Source of the DNA: CAWEWH01 sp963812775
GTDB taxonomy: Bacteria > Pseudomonadota > Alphaproteobacteria > Rhizobiales > Beijerinckiaceae
Assembly: GCA_963812775.1 (NCBI GenBank)
Contig: CAWEWH010000008.1
Coordinates: 310,001 to 374,000, forward strand
DNA length: 64,000 nt
Direction of reading: 5' to 3'
In this document: piece after piece, positions 52,401 through 61,834 of the stretch
How positions within the stretch are numbered: the stretch's first letter is position 1
Layout: each line of letters opens with the position of its first letter
Notes under the pieces: model-generated
Databases searched by the model: none
Seen by the model: only the letters and a program-made list of their open reading frames with translations
Told to the model about the DNA's origin: nothing
Position numbers and translations under genes: made by a program

Positions 52401-54036
52401 ATGCAAGGCTTGATGCAGGACTGGCCGCTTCTGATCCACAAGGTCATCGATCACGCGGCACAGCAGCATGGCAATCGCGAAGTGGTGACCCGCTCCATCG
52501 AGGGTCCCATCCATCGCACCAACTATCGCGAAATTCGCACCCGCGCCCTGAAGGTGGCACAACGTCTTGCCAAGGACGGCATCGGCGTTGGCGACCGCGT
52601 GGCGACGCTGGCCTGGAACACCTGGCGGCACCTCGAGACCTGGTACGGCATCACCGGCGTCGGCGCCATCTACCACACGGTCAATCCGCGCCTCTTCGAG
52701 GACCAGATCGTCTACATCGTCAATCACGCCGAAGACCGGGTGATGTTCCTCGACCTGACCTTCGTGCCGCTCATCGAGAAGCTGCAGGATCAGTTGAAGA
52801 CGGTGGAGCGGTTCATCGTGCTGACCGATCAGGCGCACATGCCGCAGACCAAGCTGCGCAACGCGGTCGCCTATGAGGTCGTGGATCGCCGAGGTCGACG
52901 GCGATTTCCGCTGGGCGAGCTTCGACGAGAACACGGCGGCGGGCATGTGCTACACGTCGGGCACGACCGGCAACCCCAAGGGCGTGCTCTATTCGCACCG
53001 CTCCAACGTCTTGCACTCGCTGGTCTGCGTGGGGCCCGACGCCTTCGATCTCGGAGCGCAGTCGGTGGTTCTGCCCATCGTGCCGCTGTTCCATGCCAAC
53101 GGCTGGTCGCTGGCCTTCTCGGCCCCGATGGCCGGCGCCAAGCTGGTCATGCCGGGCGCCAAGCTCGACGGGCTTTCGGTCTACGAGCTGCTGGAGGGCG
53201 AGAAGGTGACGACCTCGGCGGCGGTGCCGACCGTGTGGCTCATGCTGCTGCAGCACCTGGAGGCCAAGAACCTGAAGCTGCCGACCTCAAGCGCGTGCTC
53301 ATCGGCGGCTCCGCCTGCCCGCGCGCCATGATCGAGAAGTTCGAGGAGATCTACGAGGTGACCGTCGTGCATGCCTGGGGCATGACCGAGATGAGCCCGG
53401 TCGGGACCATCTGCAGCATCAAGCCGGACTACGGCGTGCAGAAGCGCGAGGCGCTGTTCGACCTGAAGTCGAAGCAGGGCTCGGCCGCCTTCACGGTCGA
53501 GATGAAGATCATCGACGATGCCGGCAAGGAGCTGCCGCGGGACGGCAAGACCTTCGGCCGCCTGGTGGTGCGCGGGGCCGGCGTCGCCAAGTCCTACTTC
53601 AAGGGCGAGGGCGGCAACATCCTCGACAAGGACGGCTTCTTCGACACCGGCGACGTGGCGACCATCGACGCCTACGGCACCATGCAGATCACCGACCGCG
53701 CCAAGGACGTGATCAAGTCGGGCGGCGAGTGGATCTCTTCCATCGACATCGAGAACATGGCGGTCGGCCATCCCGACGTGGCCGAGGCCGCGGTGATCGG
53801 CGTGTTGCATCCCAAATGGGACGAGCGGCCGCTGCTCGTCATCGTCCCCAAGGAAGGCAAGCGGCCCAGCAAGGGCGACATCCTGCAAATTCATGGAGGG
53901 CAAGATCGCCAAGTGGTGGATGCCCGACGACGTGGTGTTCGTCGACGCGATCCCGCACACCGCGACCGGCAAGATCCTCAAGACGGCGCTGCGCGACCAG
54001 TTCAAGGCCTATCGCTTCCCAACCGTCGCGGCCTGA
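52401..54036 (+). pseudogene. Long/medium-chain acyl-CoA ligase (AMP-forming), three frameshifts
   Basis: About 544 aa after correction. Frame 1: MQGLMQDWPLLIHKVIDHAAQQHGN to NAVAYE (near 52880). Frame 2: WIAEVDGDFRWASFDENTAAGMCYTSGTTGNPKG (AMP-binding P-loop) to KNLKLP (near 53285). Back to frame 1: [38 protein letters not shown] and [13 protein letters not shown]. Frame 2 again from about 53895: [18 protein letters not shown] and TATGKILK with the catalytic Lys. Shifts are +1, -1, +1. All motifs are intact, so sequence error or very recent loss. Divergent from MarR. Confidence 0.85.
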
Positions 54037-54185
54037 CGGAACGGCGGCCGCCTGCCGATCGGGCGGCCGCCACCCTATCGCGCCAACGGGGTCCGCTCCC
54101 ATGCTGAAGCTTGGCCGCTCTTCCGCCCGCCGCGCCTGGACGATCGGCAGTGGCAAGCCTTGAAGGGGATCTGTAAAGCGTAGCG

Positions 54186-54962
54186 ATGCGTCGCCTTGTC
54201 GTTGAAGAGCCGATCACCCGCCCGGCCATCTGGAGCCGGAGATTTGCGCTGTTCGCGGCGGCCGTGGCGGCCATTGGGGTCGCTCTGGTGCGCACCGGCC
54301 AGGTGGAGCTCTCGGCCGGCTTTGCGGTGCTGGCCGCCGGTCTTGCCATTGCGTTCGCGGCCTTGGTGCTGGCCATCACGGCCTTCGTGCTGATCTGGAT
54401 CGACGGGCGGCGGGGCCTCGTCCTGGCGGCGTGGGGGTTCCTGCTGTCGGTCGCCGTGCTGGGCTGGCCCGGCTTCCTTGCCGCCAAGGCGGTCTATTTC
54501 CCGCAGCTCAACGACATCACGACCGACATCGACGACCCTCCGGCCTTCTCGCGCTCGCGCGAGGCGCTCAGGGAGCGCGGCGACCGCGCCCTGCCCGACG
54601 TCCCGGCGGCAACGCGGGCACAGCAGCGCGACGCCTATCCGCGCGTCACGCCGCTTTTCCTCGAGCTCGAGCCCGAGGACGCCTTCGATGCCGTGCGCCG
54701 CGCCGCCGACGAGCTCGGCTGGAAGGTGCTCGACAGCGCCAAGCCCGGCGGCCGCACCGGCATCGGCCGGCTCGACGCGGTCCACCGCACCTTCCTGTTC
54801 GGCTTTGCCGACGACATCACCGTGCGCTTGAAGCCGCGCGCGCAGGGCACGCGCATCGACGTGCGCTCGGTGTCGCGCATCGGCCGCCATGACTTCGGCA
54901 CCAATGCCGAGCGCATCGTCAAGTTCCTCGAAGAGATCTACGCCCAGGCGACGACGCGCTGA
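54186..54962 (+). CDS. DUF1499 family membrane-anchored protein
   Basis: 258 aa. Three hydrophobic spans in the first 110 residues (FALFAAAVAAIGVALV, FAVLAAGLAIAFAALVLAITAFVLIW, LVLAAWGFLLSVAVLGWPGF), then a soluble DUF1499 domain (LNDITTDIDDPPAFS, ELGWKVLDSAKPGGRTGIGRLDAVHRTFLFGFADDITVRL). Function unknown; the domain is likely periplasmic. Start ATG 54186 after TAAAGCGTAGCG, without a strong Shine-Dalgarno. Confidence 0.9.
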   Translation: MRRLVVEEPITRPAIWSRRFALFAAAVAAIGVALVRTGQVELSAGFAVLAAGLAIAFAALVLAITAFVLIWIDGRRGLVLAAWGFLLSVAVLGWPGFLAAKAVYFPQLNDITTDIDDPPAFSRSREALRERGDRALPDVPAATRAQQRDAYPRVTPLFLELEPEDAFDAVRRAADELGWKVLDSAKPGGRTGIGRLDAVHRTFLFGFADDITVRLKPRAQGTRIDVRSVSRIGRHDFGTNAERIVKFLEEIYAQATTR

Positions 54963-55001
54963 GGTGCCGCATTCGCGGCGCGCTTCCGTCACGGCGACGG
55001 C

Positions 55002-55913
55002 TCACCCTGCCGGCCGAAACGCGCCGTCGATCCGCGGCGCACCGTCGGTGGTCACGAGGCCGCGCTCCACCAGGTCCTCGAGATGGGCAAGGACCGACAT
55101 GCCGGCGGCCGCGTGCAGGTTCTGCGGCACGCCCTCATAGAGCTTCGGCACGATGACGCGAATATTGGTGTCGCCGGCCTTGAGCCGGCCGAGGATCGCC
55201 GCCTCCCGTTGCCGCCGGTGGTTGATCAGTGCGCGCACGTAGCGGCGCGGATCCTTCACCGGTCCGCCATGGCCCGGCCAGTAGCGCGCCTCATCGCGCC
55301 CCTTCAGCTTCTCCAGCGATTGCATGTACTGGCGCATGGAGCCGCCAGGCGGGCCGACGACCGAGGTCGACCACGCCATGACGTGATCGCCGGAGAACAG
55401 CACGTTCTCCTCGGGCAACGCAAAAGCCGTGTGGTTGGCCGCGTGGCCCGGCGTCTCGATCGCCACCAGGCGGAAGCCGGCGCCGTCGAGGACGTCGCCC
55501 TCGCGCATCTCCCGATCCGGCCGGTAGTCGGTGTCGCCGCCTCCTTCCATCGCCGTCTCGCCCGGAGCCAGCGGCCGGGCGGTGCGATGCGGCCCGCAAC
55601 CGGCGATGACCGCCCCGGTTGCCGCCTTCACGGCCGCCGCCGCCGGCGAATGGTCGCGATGCGTGTGGGTGACGACGATGTGAGTGACCGTCTCGTTCTT
55701 CACCGCCGCCAGCAGCGCCGCCACGTGCGCGGGGTCGTCGGGGCCCGGATCGATGATGGCGACCTTGCCGCGCCCGACGATGTAGCTGCAGGTGCCCTTG
55801 AACGTGAAGGCGCTCGGATTGTTGCAGATGACGCGCCGGATGAGGGGGGAGAGCTCGCTCACCTCGCCGGCTGACGCATCGAGATCGCGGTCGAATGTTA
55901 TGTCGTCAGCCAT
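55002..55913 (-). CDS. Metallo-beta-lactamase-fold hydrolase (LACTB2-like)
   Basis: 303 aa. The zinc motif VVTHTHRDHSPAAAAV (HxHxDH), AIETPGHAANHTAFALPEENVLFSGDHVMAW (His and Asp ligands) and YWPGHGGPV complete the dinuclear site. A C-terminal winged-helix-like tail (SVLAHLEDLVERGLVTTD) is as in LACTB2-type proteins. Possible ribonuclease or thioester hydrolase; not a beta-lactam enzyme by context. Confidence 0.92.
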   Translation of the reverse strand: MADDITFDRDLDASAGEVSELSPLIRRVICNNPSAFTFKGTCSYIVGRGKVAIIDPGPDDPAHVAALLAAVKNETVTHIVVTHTHRDHSPAAAAVKAATGAVIAGCGPHRTARPLAPGETAMEGGGDTDYRPDREMREGDVLDGAGFRLVAIETPGHAANHTAFALPEENVLFSGDHVMAWSTSVVGPPGGSMRQYMQSLEKLKGRDEARYWPGHGGPVKDPRRYVRALINHRRQREAAILGRLKAGDTNIRVIVPKLYEGVPQNLHAAAGMSVLAHLEDLVERGLVTTDGAPRIDGAFRPAG

Positions 55914-55963
55914 GGGGTCGAGCTTCCCGCGCGTGTACGATGGATGATTGTCGAGCGCGTCCG

Positions 55964-57901
55964 TCAGAGACCGGACGTGAGCGAGACGGGCGTCGCGGCT
56001 TCGGCGGGGCGCCCGTCATGCTGGTCGGGTCCCTTCGGCAGGTATTCCGGCACCAGCGCGCTGAGCGCCGTCTTGACAGCGTCCTCGTCGCGCTTGGCGA
56101 CGGCCTTTTCCAGATTGCCGAAACGCATCGTCATCATCTTGAGCTCGCCCGTCTGGGCGTTGGTCGCCCTGACCCCCGGTATCGCCGTCTCGGCGAGCTT
56201 CTCGCCGCTATATTCGAGGGGCTCGGTCAGGCGCTCGCCCGGTCTGAGCCCGGTGAACACGATGGGGATGTCGCGATCCGGTTCGAAGCCGGAAAGCCGG
56301 ATCATGCGCCGCGCCAATTCGACGATTTTCACCGGCCGGCCCATGTCGAGCACGAAAGTTGGCGAGCGATCCGGCGACTTGACGCCGAGCGCCGACGACA
56401 TGAGCACCAGCGTCACCGCCTCGCTGATGGTCATGAAGTAGCGCTCGATGTCGGGATGCGTGACGGTGATCGGTCCGCCCTGCTTCAATTGCTCGGTGAA
56501 CAGGGGAATGACGGAGCCGTTGGAGCCGAGCACGTTGCCGAACCGCACCGTGAGGAAGCGCGTCCCGGCGCCGGCGAGCCCGCTCTCCTGATCGCACGAG
56601 GCCCAGTAGAGCTCGCCCGCCCGCTTGGTGGCGCCGAGCACCGAAACCGGGTTGACGGCCTTGTCGGTGGAGATGAAGACGGCGCAGATGGCCTTGACGT
56701 CGCGCGCCGCGTCGGCGACGTGCCGCGTGCCCACCGCGTTGATCTGGGCGCCGGCCACCGTGTGGTTCTCGACGATGTCGACATGCTTCAGGGCCGCCGC
56801 GTGGAAGACGAGATCGGGCCGGAACTTCTCGAAGACCTCGAAGATCTCCTTGCGGTCCACCACATTGGCCAGGATCTGCGCCGTCGCCAGCTTGGGGTGC
56901 GCCACCGCCATCTCGCGGAAGATCGTGTAGAGCGCCAGTTCCGAATGGTCGAGCAAGATGAGCTCGGCCGGCTCCATGGCGGCGATCTGCCGGCAGAGCT
57001 CCGAGCCGATGGAGCCGCCGGCGCCGGTGACGATGACCTTCCGCTTCGCGACGAGTTCGCGCAGCGGCGCGAGATCGATGTTGCGCGTCGAGCGCCCGAG
57101 CAGGTCCTCGATCGACACCGGCGCGAGCTGCAATGTTTCCGCCGACATGTCGACGCTGGCCAGCGTATCGAAGGGCCGCACGGCCGAGAGGCCTTTGCGC
57201 TGCGCCTCGCCCAGAAGCGTTTCGATGTCGGGATTGCTCAGGCTGCCGCGGGTGACGATCAGGCGCTTCGGCTCGATGTGCTTGGCGTGGAGCTGATCGA
57301 GCACTTTTTCCAGGTCCATGTAGGCGCCGACCACCGGCGTGTCCTGAATGCGGGCACCGATGTCACGGGCACGCGGCGCCAGGAGGCCGACCACCTCCAT
57401 GGGCAGCACCGTGTCGCGCTGCAGCCGGCGGATGAGCGTCTCGGCCTCGTCGTCGATGCCGGCGACGAGGACGGGAATGCGGTAGATGCCCTGAAAGGCC
57501 TTGCGGTCGCGCTTGCGCGTGCGCAGCGTGCGATAGAGTGTGCGCGGCGCGGCAAGGAAGAGGATTTCGACGAACCAAAAGATGCCGGGCACGGTGCGGG
57601 GCACGAAGATGGCGCCGCCCGACAGAAACTGGATGGCGATGAGGACGGCCGTCAGTGTGCTCGACGCGATGACGATCTTCTTCAGATCGGAGAGCGAGAC
57701 GAATTTCCACGGCGAGCGGTCGAGGCGCAGCATCCAGAAGCACACCGCCGCCGCGGGGATGAGCACGATACAGACCGAGGTCGTCTCCTCCAGCCGCTCG
57801 CTCATGCCATAGGCGCCGAGGCGCAACAGGAAGCTCACGAAAACCGCAAAGGCGGTTGCCGCAAGATCGAAACAGACGACGATGAGGCGACGATAGCTCA
57901 A
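55964..57901 (-). CDS. Polysaccharide biosynthesis protein, CapD/WbpM/FlaA1-type NDP-sugar dehydratase/epimerase
   Basis: 645 aa. Four N-terminal membrane spans (to residue 110) and a CoA-binding-like Rossmann region (IYRIPVLVAGIDDEAETLI), then the SDR catalytic domain: KVIVTGAGGSIGSELCRQIA, VFHAAALKHVDIVE, FISTDKAVNPVSVLGATKRAGE (Lys kept, Tyr replaced as normal for this family). It converts an NDP-sugar at the membrane for surface glycan synthesis. It precedes mannose-nucleotide and polymer genes. Confidence 0.93.
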   Translation of the reverse strand: MSYRRLIVVCFDLAATAFAVFVSFLLRLGAYGMSERLEETTSVCIVLIPAAAVCFWMLRLDRSPWKFVSLSDLKKIVIASSTLTAVLIAIQFLSGGAIFVPRTVPGIFWFVEILFLAAPRTLYRTLRTRKRDRKAFQGIYRIPVLVAGIDDEAETLIRRLQRDTVLPMEVVGLLAPRARDIGARIQDTPVVGAYMDLEKVLDQLHAKHIEPKRLIVTRGSLSNPDIETLLGEAQRKGLSAVRPFDTLASVDMSAETLQLAPVSIEDLLGRSTRNIDLAPLRELVAKRKVIVTGAGGSIGSELCRQIAAMEPAELILLDHSELALYTIFREMAVAHPKLATAQILANVVDRKEIFEVFEKFRPDLVFHAAALKHVDIVENHTVAGAQINAVGTRHVADAARDVKAICAVFISTDKAVNPVSVLGATKRAGELYWASCDQESGLAGAGTRFLTVRFGNVLGSNGSVIPLFTEQLKQGGPITVTHPDIERYFMTISEAVTLVLMSSALGVKSPDRSPTFVLDMGRPVKIVELARRMIRLSGFEPDRDIPIVFTGLRPGERLTEPLEYSGEKLAETAIPGVRATNAQTGELKMMTMRFGNLEKAVAKRDEDAVKTALSALVPEYLPKGPDQHDGRPAEAATPVSLTSGL

Positions 57902-57997
57902 TTGCTTGGGTCCGTCGGATCCTCAGGCCGAAGCCTGGCGCGGCCGAAAGAGATTCACGCCTCCGCACAGGCTCCTAACCCATTCTCTCGCCAGGGG

Positions 57998-58182
57998 CTA
58001 GTGTGCCGAATTTGAAGTTCGCTACATTGACTGGATCAGCGGCCTCGCGAGCTTCAAATCCGAAAAGAACACTGGAATCAATCTCTTCTAGTGTCGCTTA
58101 TGATTCGGAAATTCGCCAAGCCCGCCATTATTTATTTGGGCCTCCATCGATATGTGGCGAATTCCGGAAATTGCGACACTAG
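57998..58182. repeat. Full-length double-hairpin CTAG element, copy 2
   Basis: 185 bp, same two-arm layout as 34237-34416, with diverged arms (first arm's inner end CACTGG instead of CACTAG; second arm 58088-58182 begins CTAGTGTCGCTTATGATTCGG). Located in the 433-bp gap 57902-58334, which holds no gene; a degraded GCATGATC palindrome follows at 58263-58306. Confidence 0.8.
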
Positions 58183-58262
58183 GGCCTAACTGCCCGTCAT
58201 CCCGGCCGAGCGATACGAGAGCCGCAAACCATTCTGCAGCAGCGACGAATACGCGCTCATTT

Positions 58263-58306
58263 GCACAGGATCTTTTCCGAAAAGTCTCCCAACTTCGGGA
58301 TCGTGG
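58263..58306. repeat. Degraded GCATGATC palindrome
   Basis: AGGATCTTTTCCGAAAAGTC...CAACTTCGGGATCGTG, a decayed member of the family, 28 bp before the stop of the mannose-1-phosphate guanylyltransferase gene. Confidence 0.55.
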
Positions 58307-58334
58307 GCCTTCGCGCTCGCCGAATACATCGGTG

Positions 58335-59753
58335 CTAACGCCCGTAATCGTCGGATATGCGGATGATGTCGTCTTCTTCGAGATAGGAACCGACCTGGAC
58401 CTCGATCAGTTCGAGCGGGATCAAGCCCGGATTCTCGAGCCGATGCACGGCGCCGATCGGAATGTAAGTCGATTGGTTCTCGTGCACGATCTGCACCTTG
58501 TCGTTGATGGTCACCTGGGCGGTGCCGCGCACCACGACCCAATGCTCGGAGCGATGATAGTGCTTCTGCAAGGAGAGCCGCCCGCCCGGTTTGACGGTGA
58601 TGCGTTTCACCTGATAGCGCTCGCCGGCATCCTTGCCCTCATAGTGTCCCCAAGGACGCAGCATGCGCGGAAGCGCGGCGGCCTCGGGGCGCTTGTCGGC
58701 CTGGAGACGCTCCACGAGCTTGCGCACGTCCTGGGCGCGCGTCATGGGGGCCACCAGCACCGCGTCGCCGGTTTCCACCACGATGACGTTGTCCATGCCG
58801 ATCACCGTCACCAAGGCGCGCTCCGACCGCAGCACCGAATTGAAAGTGTCGGCTGTGACAACGCGGCCGCGCGTGGCGTTGCCGTCCTGGTCGCGCTGCG
58901 AGGCGGTCCACACGGCGTCCCAGGCGCCGATATCCGACCAGTCGAGATCGACCGGCAGGACTGCGGCGCGCTCGGTCGCTTCCATGATGGCGCGATCGAA
59001 GGAGATTTGCGGCGAGGCCGCGAAGGCCGTCGGGTCGAGGCGCAGGAAGGCGCCATCGGTCTTGGCGTCGCGCACCGAGGCGGCGACCGCCGCCATGATG
59101 GCCGGCTGGCGCGCTTGAAACTCGTCTTTGAGGGTGTCGGCGCGTCCGACGAACATGCCGCCATTCCAGAGGTAGCCCTCGGCGATGTAGCGCTCGGCTG
59201 CGGCGCGATCCGGCTTCTCCACGAACTGCTCGGCCCGCAGCACATCCAACGTCTGGTTGAGCCGCGGGCCTGGCCGGATATAGCCATAGGCGGTCGAGGG
59301 CTCGCGCGGCTTGATGCCGAGCGTCACGATATAGCCTTGCTCGGCTGCGGCGGCGGCTTCTCCCACGGCATCCATGAAAGCGGCGGGCTTGCCGATGTGG
59401 TGGTCGGACGGGAAGAGGGCGATGACGCAATCACCATGCCGGCTCAGCGCGAAGCTCGTAGCCGCCGCGATGGCCGCGCCTGTGTCGCGGCGGACTGGCT
59501 CCAGCAGGATATCGCCCTCGAGGCCGGCACGGTCGAGCTCCTCCAGGACGAGGAAGCGCAGCGCCTCGTTGGTGATGACGATGGGCCTCGAATCGGCCGC
59601 CGCGCCGACCGGCGTGAGGCGATCGAGCGTGGCACGGAAGATCGACTGCTTGCCGTCGAGGGACAGGAACGGCTTGGGGAAATGATCGCGCGATTCCGGC
59701 CAAAGACGCGTGCCGGCGCCGCCGCAGAGGATGACAGGAACAAGCTTCGGCAT
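58335..59753 (-). CDS. manC: Mannose-1-phosphate guanylyltransferase / mannose-6-phosphate isomerase
   Basis: 472 aa bifunctional enzyme. N-terminal nucleotidyltransferase: VPVILCGGAGTRLWPESRDHFPKPFL (pyrophosphorylase signature) and FPSDHHIGKP, FVEKPD. C-terminal cupin type II isomerase: RPWGHYEGKDAGERYQVKRITVKPGGRLSLQKHYHRSEHWVVV with the metal ligands. It makes GDP-mannose for exopolysaccharide. Divergent from the glycosyltransferase gene at 59998. Confidence 0.96.
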   Translation of the reverse strand: MPKLVPVILCGGAGTRLWPESRDHFPKPFLSLDGKQSIFRATLDRLTPVGAAADSRPIVITNEALRFLVLEELDRAGLEGDILLEPVRRDTGAAIAAATSFALSRHGDCVIALFPSDHHIGKPAAFMDAVGEAAAAAEQGYIVTLGIKPREPSTAYGYIRPGPRLNQTLDVLRAEQFVEKPDRAAAERYIAEGYLWNGGMFVGRADTLKDEFQARQPAIMAAVAASVRDAKTDGAFLRLDPTAFAASPQISFDRAIMEATERAAVLPVDLDWSDIGAWDAVWTASQRDQDGNATRGRVVTADTFNSVLRSERALVTVIGMDNVIVVETGDAVLVAPMTRAQDVRKLVERLQADKRPEAAALPRMLRPWGHYEGKDAGERYQVKRITVKPGGRLSLQKHYHRSEHWVVVRGTAQVTINDKVQIVHENQSTYIPIGAVHRLENPGLIPLELIEVQVGSYLEEDDIIRISDDYGR

Positions 59754-59848
59754 GCTACGCCTTGAGGAGAGCCGACCGGCCCCTCAATAGCCGATCTCGC
59801 CGGTCGAGCGTACCCCCTGACGCCGAGGTTGCGCCACGAATGGCGGGC

Positions 59849-59922
59849 CTAGTGTGCTGAATTTGAAGTTCGCTCCGAGGCCTCCATCGATAAGTGCCGA
59901 ATTTTCGGAATCGCCGCACTAG
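59849..59922. repeat. Internally deleted CTAG element, copy 3
   Basis: 74 bp. Left 26 bp equal arm 1 of the full element (CTAGTGTGCTGAATTTGAAG...), the rest equals the right end of arm 2 (...CCTCCATCGATAAG to CGCCGCACTAG). The middle of both arms is missing. Lies in the 244-bp divergent promoter region between manC and the GT2 gene. Confidence 0.8.
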
Positions 59923-59997
59923 TGCGCGCGTGGTAAGCCGCCAGGGCTTGCCCCCACTTTCGCGGGCCGATCCTCGGAATTCTCCAATCCTATTCAA

Positions 59998-60903
59998 ATG
60001 CCGGACAGCCCGACAATCTCCGTCGTGACGCCCGTGCTGAACCGGCACGACACCATTGGCGCGGCCATCGACAGCGTCGCCAAGCAGTCGCTGCTTCCCC
60101 TCGAGCACATCGTCGTCGACGGTGGCTCCCGCGACGGCACGCTCGAAGCGCTGGCCGGCTATCCGCATCTCGATGTCTCGACGGGGCCGGACGCCGGAAT
60201 CTACGACGGCTTGAACAAGGCGATCGCCAGGGCGCGCGGCGATCTCGTCGTGCATCTCAATGCCGACGACCTTCTCGCGCCCGGCGCCCTCGCCACGGTG
60301 GCCGAGGCGGCGCGCAAGAATCCGGGGACGGACGTGTTCTGTGGCGGCGCGGTGCTGGTCGACATGACGGGAGCCCGTGTCGGCGACTTCACGGCGCCAC
60401 GCTTCCGTCAGAGCGAATTCGACACGTTCCTGCTCGGCTCGCCCATCATCAACGCGCGTGTCTTTCGCCGCAGCGTCTACGCGCGCGTTGGCTCCTACGA
60501 TGTCCGCTTCCCGCTGGTCGCCGACCGCGACTTCCTCGTTCGCACGCGCCTCGCCGGCATAGCGGCCGCCGAGCTCGACGCGACGCTTTACGTCTACCGG
60601 CAGCATCCGGCCTCCGCGACATTCGATGCCGGCAATCGCAACGCCGCAGCCATGTCCGAGCAGTTCCTGCAACTCGCGGCATATTGGCTCAGCCGCGCCG
60701 ACGCACCGGCGACGCTCCGCCGGGCCTGCGAGGTGCGTTATGGACGCAGCGTCATCACGCTGGCCCGCCTCGCCAGGGCCCGCGGCGGCCGCCGCGACGC
60801 GCTGCTCTTCGCCCCCGACGGCCGCCTCTCGCCGGCGCCCGCATCCTACGCCCTGATGGCAGTGTTGGCGTGGCTTCGAAACTCCCCCTATGCGCGGCCA
60901 TGA
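59998..60903 (+). CDS. Glycosyltransferase family 2
   Basis: 301 aa GT-A fold. ISVVTPVLNRHDTIGAAIDSVAKQS, VVDGGSRDGTLEAL, DAGIYDGLNKAIARARGDLVVHLNADDLL (DxD-like NADD metal site) and VADRDFLVR. It adds a sugar to a lipid-linked surface glycan on the cytoplasmic face. First gene of a plus-strand operon with ATGA overlap to the methyltransferase. Confidence 0.94.
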   Translation: MPDSPTISVVTPVLNRHDTIGAAIDSVAKQSLLPLEHIVVDGGSRDGTLEALAGYPHLDVSTGPDAGIYDGLNKAIARARGDLVVHLNADDLLAPGALATVAEAARKNPGTDVFCGGAVLVDMTGARVGDFTAPRFRQSEFDTFLLGSPIINARVFRRSVYARVGSYDVRFPLVADRDFLVRTRLAGIAAAELDATLYVYRQHPASATFDAGNRNAAAMSEQFLQLAAYWLSRADAPATLRRACEVRYGRSVITLARLARARGGRRDALLFAPDGRLSPAPASYALMAVLAWLRNSPYARP

Positions 60904-61727
60904 TCGGCGTGGGCGGCGTCGCCTCGAACGCCGCCTCCGGCTTGACTTCCGCACGCCTGTCGCGCACGCGTCCGAAAGGCCCGCTCTCAGAGGCGCCGAG
61001 GGCTGACGAGATGGCGACGGAAGGAAACCTCGACAGCAAATATTATCAGGCCATGACGCCTCGTTCCCTGGGCGAGCGGCTCGCTGTCGCGGCTCGGGAT
61101 CGAATCTACGGCGATTTCCTGGCGCATTGCCGCCCACTGGCAGCCGACAAGATTCTCGATGTCGGCGTGTCGGACGTGATCAATGACGCCGCCAACGTGC
61201 TTGAGCGGCACTATCCCCATCGCGCCAACATCACGGCGGCAGGCTTGGGAGAGGCGAGGGAATTCAAGGCCGCCTTTCCGAGCGTGGGCTACACGCGAAT
61301 CGAAGCCAACAAGCCGCTCCCTTTCGCGGATGCGGCGTTCGACATCGCCGCGTCGAACGCCGTGCTCGAGCATGTGGGCAGCCGCGCGAACCAGGAGCTC
61401 TTTGTCAGGGAAATGCTGCGGGTCGCGAGGCGCGTCTTCATCAGCGTTCCGAACCGCTTCTTCCCGATCGAGCATCACACCGCCATTCCGCTGTTGCACT
61501 TCTGGAAGGGCAGCTTCGTCGCGGCTTGCCGCTGGCTCGCCAAGGACGAATGGGCGGACGAAAAGAACCTCATCCTCATGTCACGGGAACGGCTCGACAA
61601 CCTGCTTCCGCCCGACGCCGAAGGCTACGTGAGGTATACCGGCGTCCCGCTCGGGCCTTTCAGCTCCAACCTTTTTCTGCTGGCCAGTCGCCGCGCGGCG
61701 TCCGCAACGCCGATCGATCGCCAATGA
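60900..61727 (+). CDS. SAM-dependent methyltransferase
   Basis: 275 aa from ATG 60900, which overlaps the GT2 TGA (ATGA). KILDVGVSDVIND is a modified motif I, then PLPFADAAFDIAASNAVLEHVGSRANQELFVREMLRVARRVFISVPNRFFPIEHHTAIPL, typical of class I methyltransferases of glycan clusters. An internal ATG (MATEGNLDSKYY) could be the actual start. Likely methylates a sugar or lipid-linked intermediate. Confidence 0.88.
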   Translation: MIGVGGVASNAASGLTSARLSRTRPKGPLSEAPRADEMATEGNLDSKYYQAMTPRSLGERLAVAARDRIYGDFLAHCRPLAADKILDVGVSDVINDAANVLERHYPHRANITAAGLGEAREFKAAFPSVGYTRIEANKPLPFADAAFDIAASNAVLEHVGSRANQELFVREMLRVARRVFISVPNRFFPIEHHTAIPLLHFWKGSFVAACRWLAKDEWADEKNLILMSRERLDNLLPPDAEGYVRYTGVPLGPFSSNLFLLASRRAASATPIDRQ

Positions 61728-61828
61728 CCCAGGCCTCGAAAGGCATCAGCGCCGCTCAACGTGCCAGGGGACGTGCCGAAGGGCGTGCCAAACATCGTGC
61801 CAAGAAGCGCGCCGTGGCCACGGGTTAG
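61724..61828 (+). CDS. Possible 34-aa basic peptide
   Basis: ATG 61724 overlaps the methyltransferase TGA (ATGA) and its TAG is 6 bp before the MBOAT start. MTQASKGISAAQRARGRAEG and a Lys/Arg-rich C-terminus. It bridges two coupled genes exactly, but so short and so basic a product could be a spacer artefact. Confidence 0.3.
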   Translation: MTQASKGISAAQRARGRAEGRAKHRAKKRAVATG

Positions 61829-61834
61829 CCCGCG

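Noticed and set aside
59755..61137. 460-codon minus-strand frame opposite GT2 and methyltransferase genes
   Set aside because: Low-complexity translation; the plus-strand genes have clear family motifs and ATGA coupling.
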